Assembly (NCBI RefSeq): GCF_002234675.1
Contig: NC_019859.2
Coordinates: forward strand, 16,648,311-16,712,310
Length of the DNA stretch: 64,000 nt
Direction: 5' to 3'
Source: Oryzias latipes
Lineage: Eukaryota; Chordata; Actinopteri; Beloniformes; Adrianichthyidae
Shown: in pieces, positions 12,583-25,128 of the stretch
How the letters are laid out: each line of letters begins with the position of its first letter
Position numbering within the stretch: position 1 is the first letter of the stretch
Program-made: the position numbers and the translations under genes
The notes under the pieces: generated by a model
The model's database searches: none
Told to the model about the DNA's origin: nothing
Seen by the model: the letters and a program-made list of their open reading frames with translations, nothing else

Positions 12583-14228
12583 AGAGTAAACTAAAGAGTG
12601 AACATCAGTAGAGTTGAGATATACAGTGGTTCAGTATGTAGTTCATCATGGTTGATCTCGATCTCAGGTGGTGATTGCACAACAGAGGTTTACCCAAAAC
12701 CATTTTATTGATTTGAAATGACTCAAATAGCTAATTTACAAGGTCAAAATGGCTTTTATTCATTTTCCTGTAGGAAAACTTGAGGAGTCAGTGTCAATTT
12801 CTTCTTCAGGACAGAACCTGGACTACACCACACTCAGTTTGTTTTCGTGACAGGCCCTTCATGTTCTGCTGAAATGACATCACATGACACTACTGCTAGG
12901 TGATGTTTCGGCTCTCTGCTTTAACGGTGGCCCGTATATCCTGTTAAGAACGTCAATAATGTTGGATGAGAATGCACATTTAGTTTGCAGGATTCTCCTT
13001 TTTTACCATGTCTTCCCAAGTCTCAGAGCCTGTTTAGGCCAGATGTTGTGTTTCTTTCTAGTTTCACCCATTTCTGTAACTTTGAAATCAAGCCGACTTT
13101 TCTGTGTTGCCTTAGTTTGGGTATTGACCTTTTTCTATTTGGGGGAGACTTCATCTTATGTCTTGATGGTTTGATTCCTGTTGAAAAATTGGTCCCAGAG
13201 CAGCGCTAATCTTTTAAAAGATATTTTGTCATAAAGTTAAGGTTATTGTTGTTTTATTTTATAGTATTTTAGTTAAAGCTCACATGCCTCTATTGCCTTA
13301 GCTAGAAGCTAGAAGGATTTTACTTTGAAAGTTGATTTTAATTTTGTAGTGGTTTGGCACCACCCCTTGGTGAATATCAGGAAATGATTTTCTGATGTTT
13401 TTTTTTGCCTGCCTCTTTCCAAAAAAAGACTGTTTTAAGGCTTAATTTGGGAGAATGTGCAATAGATTTCACTTAACAGCACATTTTGTCAACTTTTTTA
13501 AAGGGTAACTGTCACTTTATAAAATAAGGAAATGAAGAAACTATTACCTAAGAGTTGGGAACACAGTTCTGGCCTTAATAGCCTGAAAATGAGAAGAAAA
13601 AAGTGCTGGAGATTCTAAACATGTGTTTAAATGTCAAAGGCAGATGAGAAACATGAAGTGAGAGATGGGCACAGCGCAGAAAAAGAAACCTCTGTGTAAA
13701 CACAAGTCCGGAAAACAGCCCTCCTAATGTTTTGCTTATTCTGTTGGACGTGAATGTTGTTTGTCCCATGATATTAAATACCATTCCATTTACAGCAGTT
13801 GCAGGCCTAATGAAACTCCCAGAGCAAAGATGCTCTTCCTATTGGGGAATGGAATAATTTGAAGAAGTAAGTTAATGTCTTAGGACAATAGATGATTTCC
13901 TGCTTCTTGGTTTGAGCATGTCTTCATTGCAAATGTCTTGTCTCATAGTATTTCATGTTTAAAAACACTACTTAAATAAAAATCTGCATGTGGGAAAGAG
14001 TTAGAAAGCAACTTTATGGCAAATGTTTAAAAAAAAGAAATGAAATGGTATAAGTTGCCCACTTCTGAATCCTTACATTCAGATATGGCATGTGTCGTGG
14101 TCTGCATATCCAGAGACCCCAGACTCTAAACCTTTAGAAACCGTGGCAGCCACTCCAGTTTCTCTTGTTCTTTATCAACTTGGCCGATGCGACCCCGGTC
14201 TTGACCCCGACCACAAAACATGCCCCAG

Positions 14229-15369
14229 GGAATTCAAACTGGAGCACTGAACTTTCAGAGGAAGGAGGGAGTAAAGAAGCACCTCCTGCCTCTGTCTTCT
14301 TTGGAATCTTAGACGAGGGTGCTGAGCAGGCAGAGAGCTGGAACTCCGGGTCTGGTTCGGATCTGTGCAGACCGGACAGGAACAGGAGAAGGCACACAAG
14401 TAAGAGTCTATCCTCAACTCTCCTTTTGAATGAAAAAAAAAAAAACACTTGTGCAGATGCTAAAGATCAGAGTACGACTTTTTTATGCATATGTATTATT
14501 TTGTAAATGGACAGTGCAATGATAACTTTGCATGCAGGCAACCCAGAACTCTGAGTAAAAACTTTGAATATAATTTTCTAGGTTGTAATATATTTAGTTA
14601 AAAGGTAACAAAAAATGTGAGCATCCATTTTCGGGTTACAATCTTACAGTATATTCAAGGTGGACTTAAATGGTCCATCCAATGGCTTAGACGGAGCAGG
14701 ATAAGAATAAAATATGACCATATGATGAGAGTGGCACTGGCGAGTTTGACAGACACCAACATGTGTCAGCCTGCTCTGTCACCGGATCTCTTTCCAATCG
14801 TAACTCTCGGCTGCAACGGAAAGTGAGCTGCTCATTTTATGTGCCTCCTTCAGTAGAGGACTTTTTTAATTATGTTATTCTTTAACTCATTGTGCTAATT
14901 TCATTTTTTTTTTTACTGCACAAAACCCTAAAAAGTATTTTTTTCCCCTGAATCATGGTGTATTTATCTTTGGATTTTTACATTTCTCTCAGATTTATTT
15001 ATGTATTTTTTTTCATTCTCTTTCTGTTTTGTTTTTGTCTCAGGCACAAAAAGAGCCCTCAAAGAGAACTATGTTAAGGATAACAAGACTATATGTCATC
15101 AAATTGTCCGGGTTCTGACAAAAAAGAAAAAAAAACTGGGATCCTGAAAACAACAAAATTTGCTGTTCAACAGACACTAGTAGAGCCTCAAGAAGTACAC
15201 ACTGGAGAATCAGAGAAGCGGTGTTCATCCATTCAAAGCAAAGCCCTGGTAGAACGAAAACTGACTAGATTAGATCAGCCAGGTATAACAAGTGTCTGAC
15301 CACAACGGAGAATATTCTATTAATTATTACCAGCATTGATTAAGTGTTAACTGGAAAAGAGTTGAAGCA
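14229..15369 (+). pseudogene. synpo2: Eroded upstream coding exons of SYNPO2
   Basis: Exon at about 14229-14399 reads GGSKEAPPASVFFGILDEGA and ...RPDRNRRRHT before a good donor (A|GTAAGAG). This aligns with the pre-nuclear-signal region of vertebrate SYNPO2. Its left border is uncertain, and coding-looking sequence just upstream (14089-14225) lies in another frame. The next acceptor (pyrimidine tract, CAG at 15041-15043) opens an exon whose phase-matched frame reads RALKENYVKDNKTICHQIVR and aligns residue by residue with human SYNPO2 from SLSEKQVKEAK onward. That frame then meets TGA at 15145, further stops, and TGA at 15337. About 260 bases here replace roughly 100 residues containing the basic nuclear-localisation stretch in mammals. 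The main frame is the same frame and reopens at ATG 15370. Confidence 0.55.
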
Positions 15370-18300
15370 ATGGATGCACTACCAGAAACAAAAGGAAAAG
15401 GTGTTTTGATGTTTGTTCAAAGACGCAAACGGATTGATGAATTTATATTAGAGCAGGAAGAACTGAGCAGTAAACAACCGCCAATGGGTGCTGCAATAGA
15501 ACGGCAAAGAACGGAAGAAAGGAACGTTAATGACACAATGAAAGTATATGCCAAAGAGACTAAATACATTGGTGTTAATCCAAAAAAGCCTTTGGAGCAC
15601 CATCAAGATGCTCAACAGACAAACAACCTGTCCAACATGCCTAAGCCTTTGGTGCCAAATAGAACTGCAAGACCTTTTCTGGGGTTTCAAGGTGGCTTCA
15701 CTGTAGCTGAGGAAACTCTTCAAGCCCCAATGGAGGAAGTAAAATTCAAACGGCCTTCACTGCCCAACAGCAACCCAAAAGTGTGGTCTCCAACAGCAGA
15801 CATAATTGCCTCAAGAGATGAGCGTATATATGTGCCAGCAATAAAGACTGGCATTCTTTCAGACTCCAAAAGGAAATCTGCAAACAAGCAGCCGCCAGCA
15901 TCTGCACAAGCATCTGAGCGCCAAAACAAAGGAGAGAGGAGGTCCTACATTGAACCAGAGGAAGACTGTTTTAGTTTGGGTGCTGAAGCTTGTAACTTCA
16001 TGCAACCCAGGACAATTAAACTTAAAAACCCACCTCCTGTTGCCCCCAAACCCCCCATCAATCCAGCCTGCCCACCCTGGATGACAAAGAGTCCTTCTAG
16101 TGAACTACATGTTCCTTCAAGGAGTCCAATCTCACAACTATCTCGCAGTCCTGTGGGGGGTCACAGCCAGAATGACGGGGTCCAGCCTCAAAAGATGACA
16201 AGCGGTTGGCCATCAGATCAAACTCAGGCCGCTCTTCAAACACCTGCCAATGCCTGGGTTTCAGTCAGCTCCTCTCCCAAACTTCATCCCCAGCCAAGCA
16301 CAAATAGCTGGAGTCATCAGCCATCATCTGTGAGTATGCAGGCCAGCAGTCCTTCTTACAGTCCCTATTCACCCTCAATCAGTAAGTCAGACAGCGCTCC
16401 AAATTTAGTTGCTTCTTCTTCATCACAGACAGAAAAGTGTCACATCCATGTAATAAATGCCTCCCAAGTTCCTTCAAAGGTCCCAACCTCCAGTATAGGT
16501 GTCAGTCAGGCTGCAAGAGGTACAGCCATGGCAGGAAAAGGCGCACAATTGTTTGCCAAAAGACAGTCTCGTATGGAGAAGTTTGTTGTTGACTCAGAAA
16601 CTGTGCAAGCTCACCAAACCAGACCCCATTCGCCAACTCAGTCCCTCCCCAACTCTTGGAGATATTCATCCAATATTAGAGCCCCACCTCCACTGTCTTA
16701 TAACCCTCTGCTTTCCCCATTTTACCCTCCATCCGCAGCCAAGAAGCCCCTTCCCACAAGCCCAGAAGTAAAGTCCAAAGAGAAACCTAAATCATTTCCC
16801 AAGCAGCTCAACGCCTTAGATATTATGAAACACCAGCCGTACCAGTTGGACTCGTCACTATTCAAGTATGATGTGGTCCCTGAGGGCAAAGCCCCTAGTC
16901 CTAAACCTACTCCTGCGTCAAAGTTTGAAGTTACAAAAAGCCGCAAACAAAGATCAGCCTCCCTTCGTTCCTCCTATAAAAGCCCTGAGCTTTCAGCTCA
17001 AAGCAAAGCAGAGACTCCTGCTAAGTCCTCTGAATCGGTAAGTCTCCAAGTTTTCTCTGCCAAAAACACAAGATCAGCTGGGCTGGTTGAGGCTGACAAG
17101 CATTTGGATAAAAAGCTCACTGCCACAACCACCGCCCATCGCGTAAGCAGCAAGCAAGCACCAAGAGCCCGATTTGCAAGCACATCATCCCAGCACTCGT
17201 CCCTTGGTGACAGCATAGCTTCAGCTTTCTCTCCTGCATCTCTTATTGCTAGAGGCGCACGTCAAATGGCTCCTCGGCCAAAGTTTTCAGCAAAGAAACC
17301 AGTGGTGACTAGCAAGCAGTGGAAGCCTGTTGCAATGCTTCATTCGATCTGATACAGAACATTGTGCTGAATTAGTAAAGTCTGAGACACCACTAGGCTC
17401 ATTATAACTACAACTCTGTGACTTCCGCGTCTTAACAGGTCGAAACGTTAAGAGTTTTGCACTATATCTACACTTTATCCAATTTGAACCACACAAAAAT
17501 TTCAACCCTTTTAAATTTGTGGTCCATGGATTAAGAAATGAACTTTATGTACTTCATTTTTATTTTATATTCTGCCAATTTGTGCCAAAAAGTAATTTCA
17601 TATTTCAGAATTTAGTGCAATAATTCCCCTAAGATGACAATCGAATGAATCATTAAAAATTTTTTATTCAATTGCACGAATGATGTCTTTAAACATTTTC
17701 AAAAGGCCCTGAAAATGTTTTTGCCTCCTGAAAAGTAAGGAAAAATCATTATAGATTCTCAGGAAGGGCCATTACTTTTACCATGTCGTGTGCACAAAGG
17801 CCTATCAACAGTTTGCTCTGCTCTACATCAGCTGTTTTTTTATTTAGCATCAGAAATTATTAAACCCCTCCCAAACAAATTTTTATAAAGTTGAAATTAA
17901 ACAGGTTGGCCATTTGAGGAAACAATATTTGACCTCTTTAGAAATTTAAGGATTCATTGTGTTTGGATCTAACCTGTAGTCATACTTTATTTGTGTGCAC
18001 ACAACTATAGATTCCTTCAGTCTCATTCCAGACTTTGATGGTGTCACAACAAATAAATGTTTCACTGCTGTGATTATGAATCCACATGACTTTAAATTTA
18101 TTCATTACTGTGAGAAAGTATTTTCTGCAACCATCTGCTATGAATGAATGAACTGCTATGTCAGACAGGGTCTAAGGGCAGGGATACCCAGTTTAGTTAA
18201 GTTAAGTTAAGTTAAGTTAAGTTAAGTTAAGTTAAGTTAAGTTAAGTTTAGTTTAGTTTTAGAATTTGCCTATTAAATTCTATGATTTCATGTTTACTGA

Positions 18301-20462
18301 ACAATTACTGGTATGAAGCCCATTGAGACTAAATTATTGTTATAATATCGGGCTATATAAATACAAATGGAACTGAATTGAATTGAATTGAAAAACACTG
18401 AAAACAGAAATGTAAAGGATCTAAAATCGAATCAATCAATCAAAAAGAGAACAGAAAAACAACACTTTTGTTTGCACTTCTTCTAATGAGCATAGTCATA
18501 CCATTAAACTTCTTTTTCCTCCTTTGTGTGTTTGTCTTATGCTTGATTTGTTTTTTAGTTTCCTTTTCACTGAATGCTAATTCTTCATCAACTGTCTTTC
18601 TCTCACCTTCCTGTCAGTCATTAAGGATTTACCTCTTCACTTTGGGAACACCTGTGTCTGCCTGCTTCACAGCTTTTCCAGCAGAAACCGTTTTAAGAAG
18701 CAACTGTACGTTTATTGGCATTGTATTCCCGGGTGATGTTAATGGTTGCCAAGGAAAGAAATCCACACGGAAGAGGAGTTTTCCTCCAAAAAAAATGATT
18801 TACTGGGTTTTCTGATTTCACTTGGTACAAAACTTTGAAGGTACCTCAGGTAAAGAAAGAAATGAAATATGTTACAGCAGTCAAAATATTGCCTTAGGGG
18901 AATTTAAATTATCTAAACAAATTATCTAAAAAAAATCTAAGTTGTGTATATAGTTAAAGAGGATTGTCCTCCTATCTTGATAAGAAAATAAACGTAAACT
19001 ACAATCCTCCAGAAATATAAAATTTTCTTAACTGTCGAAACTAAACTCCTATCTATCAATTAACTTAAAAAAAACAGATGTTTAAAGCAAGTGTGGAGAA
19101 AGAGGACTCTTAATTTCACAAATATGTAATAAAATGATTAACATTTTCCCTATTGTATCATTGTCTAACGTTTAGATTTATAAACCGAACATGTGAAAAC
19201 GTGGGCTAAAAAAGATTCTCAAAGCATCTATTTTCCATTTACACTGACTTGTATTAAATGTGTCGAGCTTTTGAGGCATTCGGCCAACAGCAGATAAAAT
19301 ACAACATGTGTTGGTTGAAAACCTAAATCAGACTGATGAAAGAATTACTTCACAAAGATAGCTTTGATTGATACTAAAAGTATTTGAAAAAAATTGTAAT
19401 TAGGCATTAAAAGAGAGACAGCATTTATAATAAAACAATTTCTTCCTTTGGTTGGTTTAACCTCTTAACCCTTGTGCTATCTTAGATGACCCCACCCGTA
19501 CATTGACGTGTTCTCCCTACCATGACAAAGGTGGATAAAGGTGAAGAAGTTTTCATGTAATCCATGGACACCAGTGAAGATCACAAATCATTGAAGAAAA
19601 AAAGGTTCAGAGCACTGTCTAGTGGGTCTAGATGACCCAACTCCCAATGTTAAAGTGCCTAGGATAGCACAAGGGTTACGACATGAGATAATAGTTGTGC
19701 TAACCCTCTATACATGTAGTCACATAACTTCGGTTAAGCAGACTTAGATACTGTGTTAATGTAACCCAAAATGTGATGTCCACATGGATGCCAGGTCTTA
19801 AGAGGTTAAACATGGATGATGATTTATTTGGACAGACTATTATATTTTAATTTCTGTAACTTTCTTCTCTTACGACAAATTTTAGTTTAAAAATCGACTC
19901 CTATAAATAAATCCAGAGGATGGCAGCAAAGGCTAGAAAGTTTCTGCTGAATAAGTACAATAACACCTGATTTTTTTTGTAGGGTTTTGGGAGGAGCCGT
20001 TCTCTGAGCCTGTCTCAGCAACTCAACTCAGCTCCTGTCTCCTCACTTCTCTCGCCTGGAGATCGGCCATCTTTCTTCCCAACAAGGCAAACGTCTTTTC
20101 AAGAAAAACTCCCCAAGCCACCAACTCCTTGGGAAGCAGCGTCTAAAAGCCCAACTGGCACCGTGGATGATGCCTTCAATGGTCTTCCATCTTATATTGC
20201 CAGTAAAGTTAATTGTGCAGCTCACCGCATGTCTCTGTCTGAGCCTCCAGTAGAATGGAAGCGCAGAGTGTCTCTTGACTGTGCAGCCGTCAGTCGTTGT
20301 CATCACTCTGCCCCGGCTTTTCAGCCTCTGTCCATGAGCTGTTCCTTCTCATCTGAAAAACCGGCCATCTACGGGCCTCCGTTCAGACCTGCCCAGCCTC
20401 TGAGGCTTTTCAGCTGGGCTGGCTCGGAATACAGGAGGAAAGGCTCAAGTCCAACAAAGTAA
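15370..20462 (+). CDS. synpo2: Synaptopodin-2 (myopodin), main exon plus alternative 3' exon
   Basis: SYNPO2 binds F-actin, alpha-actinin and filamin at the striated-muscle Z-disc and helps chaperone-assisted autophagy. The long exon 15370-17352 is open for 660 codons. Landmarks in order, all in vertebrate SYNPO2: GKGVLMFVQRRKR (residues 9-21), NRTARPF, IASRDERIYVPAIKTGIL, FSLGAEACNFMQ, PPPVAPKP, GKGAQLFAKRQSRMEKFVVD, QAHQTRPHSPTQSLPNSWRY, RAPPPLSYNP, LNALDIMKHQPYQLDSSLF, APRPKFSAKK and a terminal QWKP. A stop at 15337 and no pyrimidine tract before 15370 suggest ATG 15370 as start. A second form can splice from the strong in-frame donor GTAAGT at 17038 (exon end 17037, phase 0) to an acceptor at 19982. 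Exon 19983-20462, also phase 0, reads GFGRSRSLSLSQ ... TPWEAASKSPTGTVDDAF, the alternative SYNPO2 tail, giving about 715 residues. No PDZ domain is present in the window. Confidence 0.88.
18195..18250. repeat. (GTTAA)n microsatellite
   Basis: About eleven perfect pentanucleotide units, then degenerate GTTTA units. It lies in the SYNPO2 alternative intron / 3' UTR. Confidence 0.95.
18280..18393 (+). repeat. 3' tail of a fish retroposon ending (GAATT)n
   Basis: ATGAAGCCCATTGAGAC, then ATCGGGCTATATAAATAC, then repeated GAATT units to 18393. This is a common teleost LINE/SINE 3' end. Confidence 0.65.
19466..19678 (-). mobile_element. TA-flanked MITE, copy 3 (inverted)
   Basis: TA-ACCCTTGTGCTATC at left and CTAGGATAGCACAAGGGT-TA at right. 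Its interior is the reverse complement of copies 1 and 2. It lies about 300 bases before the alternative SYNPO2 exon. Confidence 0.9.
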
Positions 20463-23400
20463 TCTCCTTTTTATAGAGCAGAGAGTGATCAAATTAATGC
20501 CACAGAGATTAAGTCTAGCATACACCAGTTAAAGATAGACGCATATTTATAGTAATGATAATACTTCAAGGAATAAAAGGGTCAGTCTAAAGAACCCTTG
20601 ATTAATGGTGGCAGATGTAGCGTTGGTTAAGATCTAAATAGTTAACTTAAAAGGACACCATAACTTACAGACCAAAGTAAGAAAAGAAAAAGAAAGTAAT
20701 CAAGCAAGCAAGAAAGAATAGAACAGAGTGAAAAAGAAAAACAAGGATAAAAATCTTGTCTACAAATAAGTGCAGTCTACTGGCTATTATAATATATATT
20801 CTGCCTTATTTGTAGTTTTTTGTGTTGAAGTGGGATTCTGTCTCTGAGAAGGATTTCAATTTGAGAAATGTTGATTGGAGATGAGTAGAGATTGGAGATG
20901 GGGAAGATGTATAAGCATGTTACTGTTCTTTAATATTTGATAATGAAACTATATGTTATGTTATATACACTCACTGACCACTTTATTAGACACACCTGTC
21001 CAACTGCTTGTTAACGCACATTTTTAATCAGCCAATCACATGACAGCACCTCAATGCACTTAGCCATGTAGACATGGTCAAGACAATATGCTGCAGTTCA
21101 ATCTGAGCAACAAAATAGAGACAAAATATGACTTCACTGTTATTGAACGTGGCATGGTTGTTGGTGCCAGATGGGTTGGTCGCAGTCATGCAGAAACTAC
21201 TAATCTACTAGGATATTTACTGGTTTCAGCTGATAAATAGGAAACAGGAACTCAAATAACCATTCATTACCAACTGAGCATGGTTCCAACCCACAGCCTA
21301 TGATATGCTGCCATGTCAATACGGACCAAACTCTCTGAGGAATGTTTCTAGTGCCTTGTTGAATTTATGCCACCAAGTATTAAGGCAGTTCTGAAGGTAA
21401 AAGGGGACCAACATGGAGGGGTGTACCTAAAAGCTATTGAAAAATCCGCTAGGTTTTAGAATAAATCTATTTTTAGATTTCTCAGAATAGATCTAAAGGA
21501 GACATTTCACATAGTTGACAACTTTTCTGTTTGACTGTCATGTAAAATATTCACTTTTTGCTGCATTGCAAAGTCAGTTTGTGCAAAATTCCAATGTACT
21601 AATTTTCACTGAATTTACAGAACTCGAAACTTTTTCTCCATCAACAACTTCATAAGCATGTATTTGTACACTTTAATCTATATAATCAATTTTGTATGCA
21701 TTTTATATAAATCTCTGTTACTTTACAGCACTTCTGGTATTAATATTATTATCAAAAGGTATGCATTTCATAAGAAAGGAATACAATTGTTCACTTATAA
21801 ATTCATCCACAATTTGTGAGTACAAAAAATAATGTTTAGTCAAGTTCAATTCCAATCTGACCTTTTGTGTTGACTAAATAGTTGTTTTGTTTGGTTTTTC
21901 ACAAATAAAATAAAATCGAATTGCATGTTTAACCATTTCCCATTTTTTTTTCTGATGTGAGTGTTTGATTCATAGTTGGCCAATGTTTTTTTTTTTAATT
22001 TATATTTTGACCCTAGAACATATTTAAAACCATACTCCGACAAAAAATTTAAAATTTGCAGATTAGATTTCTTTAACCCAGTCAGACCTTAATAAAACTA
22101 ACAACAAATGTGTCTTTAGGAACTAAAAACCTTGGGATCTTAAATGAAAATAATAAAAAAAAAACACTCAATAAAGGAGATTGCAGTTGTAAAAAGCAAC
22201 ATTTTTTTACTTTTAAATACATTACAATTATTTTGATATTAGAGTGCAATACTGAAATAGGAAACTATAGTATTAAAAGGGAGGTGAAATTAGAATATGA
22301 GAGAGCTTTTTAAAATTATGTATGGTAACCTTCTAGACAAAAAGGGGAACAAAAGCATTCAAATGGAGGAAAATAATATTCGTCAGCAGGGACACCCTCA
22401 CCCCCGAGAATGCTGCTGCAGATTATTACATGTGCTGCTCATGGTCCCCTCTCCTCTTTACCCTTGCTCCCCGGTGCCTGTGAGTGGTTTTGAGTGTTTG
22501 ACAAGTTAAATTTAGCCTATTGATGTAAGCGTGCATTCCACTCACAACAGAGGCAGAGACACACTCGCAGTTTAGCTTTAGTGTCCGGGACTGTGAAGAT
22601 CAGGAAAGATCTCACCACTTTATTGTGAGTTAACCCCTGAGCGTCCGTGTCTTCCTTTAAAGGATACAGGGGCACCATCACAGGTATGAAAAAACAATTT
22701 ACTCTTTGTCTACTAATAAAAAAGGACGTATTTGAAAAGAGAACTTTAATACTCCAAACTAAACTATCCATCTTTTTTTTCTATAAAAAAAGAAAATACG
22801 CTTTTTATGACTTTATGACCCTTTGCTTGTTCTTCACACCATTGAATCAGATTTATATCTTTAGAACTGCATTGTTACATATTCTAAAAGACAATACAAT
22901 AATTAAAAAGCCAACAGTGAGTTTCAACCAAAACAAACAAAAATTATTGCAGGGCTGTGCATTATTTATTTCAGGTGGATTTTTATTTCATTCATCAACT
23001 TGTTATATTTTTTTAACAAAATTGCAAAGAAATGTAACTAATATTACCTTAAATCCCCAAAATGCTGTCAGAAAAGACTTTAAATATTTCTACATCACCA
23101 ATGCAAGTACAACAGGGTTCTGTGGAATATGCAACTCACTGCAATCATTACACAAGCAGCAGGTATTTGTAAAAATGACAAATAGGGACATTTTAGACTA
23201 ATTTCAATACTGTTTGAAGATTTAAAAGAGAAAACATCAGTGATGTCAGGACAAAGTCAAGTGGGTTTTTTCTGTCTCCATTGGTAACCTGTCAGCTTTC
23301 AGGGTCACGTCAGGTCAAGCATCTCCACATAGCTCACAAAGAGCAACTATGCTCTTTGTTTACCATGTGTTTATGGTCATCTCCCCGTGTTGTTAGCCTC

Positions 23401-25128
23401 TCTAAAGAAACAATGTCATAACTATGTACGGCAGCAGCTGGAGAAAGATGGAGGCATGCAGCTGCTATTTTCGGAGAATCCTCTGTCCCAGCAGTGTTAG
23501 AGTTAGGCCTCGTCAATAGAAAAGCAAAAGAATATCCGTACTGATCTGAGATCTGAATGCTGGGGCTGCTCTCCTGCGGCAGCCATAAATAAATATGATA
23601 TTTTACTTCCTGAGCTGGTTAATCCTTTATCTCAGTTTCTTTTTCTGGGTGAGTGATGTCCCTGGAGGTGGGGTTAGGGTGCCCAAGTGCAGCGCTGTTT
23701 GTGTGAGGGTCGTGAGGGTCTGCAACAGCTGTGGTGCATTCTCTCAATGAATGAGGAAACTGTGTGTACCAGGATTGAATGGGTTCCATGATAACTAATT
23801 TTCATGACAGACTGTACTGTAGAAGGAAAAGCACACATCTAATATTGTCTAATATCTCCTAAATAAAGTCAGCTGATTTAATTGCACACTAATTTATGGT
23901 ATAGTTGCATATAAAGCCAGAGCTGTTATACTCTAAACTCAGTTTCAATATCCTGTTGCCAGACAACATGTGGAAGCAGTTATTGATATGTTTCTTCACA
24001 TTCATTTTAACTGGATCGCTTCTCACACTTTCTATCGGAAACCCTCCAGGGGTGCTTCCCAAACATTAGCAGAGGGATGGTCTGGATCATTGACTGTATA
24101 TGACAACTGGACTTAGTGATCTCACTTTGCAAATATGAATTACCTGCTGGTTCCAAGAAGCCAAAATCAAATAAATTTCTATTGAGAAATAAACAGTTTT
24201 TACTTAATCTTTACATTTGTCAGAATAACCCTTCTTGCTCTGCTACCTTTTTTAACATGTTCTTGCTAATACAATTTTTTTTTGTGATATTGTTTCTGTT
24301 GTGAAAGTTTTTCAAGCTATAAATTGACAAATCAGATGCCTCATAAAATGCGGTTTCAGGTCAAACTTTTGAAACATTTGATTCTCCCAAGTCCACATTC
24401 AATTGAAGGAGTGTGGACTTCCAACAAGCTCACTCCTGATTGCCATAGAAACATTGAATCAGACTGACTTGTACCAATCACTGCTTACTGACATTGTCTG
24501 GCTCCACCATGGTGGAATCCATATGTCAGAAAAATGGCGACGAAATTCATTTGGTTGGAGATGGAAGTAAGCGATTTTCTAGGTGACATCACACCCATCC
24601 AGTTCTTTTACACAGTCAGTAGTCCTCTCGTTTACAGTAAAGACTGGCCATTTTCAATGTATGCACCTCAAACTTTTGGAACATTTTTGAAAAACTGACA
24701 TTTAAAAGAACAACGTACAATTTTGTTTTCCCCTCACAACTTTCTTTTATTAATGTCTATTGGCCTTTGGATTTATACCACAATTTAAGTGGATAACAGT
24801 TTGTGTAAACTAAATAAATATGATTCACCGAGAGGGAAAGCAGCCTCTATAGGGTTTTTTTTTCAAGGTGCTTCCCACTTTAAGGCACCAAGAGATAAAA
24901 TTTAGAAGATATGCCCTTTTTTCAGTATCTCTAAATCTTTTTGGCTGCCCTTCTTTCCTCTGTGGGGGGTTCCAACACTAAATTGCAAGTTAACAAGACA
25001 TAGCCTGATTCATTTGCAAGATCAGCCTGAGAAATTTGGAGTTGTTTTATATATTTTTCCTTTTGTTCATTTTATGTGACTGGTTTCTGTTGGTATTTAT
25101 ACTTTTATTGAGTCTTGTTTCCTGTCAG
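20463..25128. other. Spacer between SYNPO2 and MYOZ2
   Basis: Holds a Tc1-like remnant (20968-21440). A stretch at 22380-22690 is less AT-rich and ends in a donor-like CACAG|GTATGA, so it could be a 5' UTR exon of MYOZ2, but nothing proves it. Segment 24340-24660 resembles dispersed fish repeat (GTGACATCACACCCATCCAG). The frame at 22647-23201 is AT-rich and matches no known protein. No first coding exon of MYOZ2 was found. Confidence 0.5.
20968..21440 (+). mobile_element. Tc1-like remnant, family 2, copy 1
   Basis: Starts after TA with CACTCACTGACCACTTTATT-AGACACACCTGTC, the inverted end of a common fish Tc1-like family, followed by GCTTGTTAACGCA. The right end is a decayed GGTGTACCTAAAAG. 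The middle keeps scraps of transposase coding sequence without an open frame. The same family recurs at 52036-52680. Confidence 0.75.

Noticed and set aside
12884-13209. Two overlapping plus-strand frames of 96 and 74 codons
   Set aside because: No start context, no splice structure, no family resemblance; hydrophobic composition expected from T-rich sequence.
18195-18250. CRISPR-like or satellite array
   Set aside because: Perfect five-base units without spacers: an ordinary microsatellite.
18468-18815. 115-codon plus-strand frame with a hydrophobic start
   Set aside because: Begins at a non-ATG codon and lies in SYNPO2 3' UTR/intron sequence; T-rich DNA gives Leu/Phe/Val runs by chance.
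22647-23201. 184-codon plus-strand frame
   Set aside because: AT-rich, Lys/Phe/Ile-heavy, no true ATG at its start, no recognisable motif; treated as chance.
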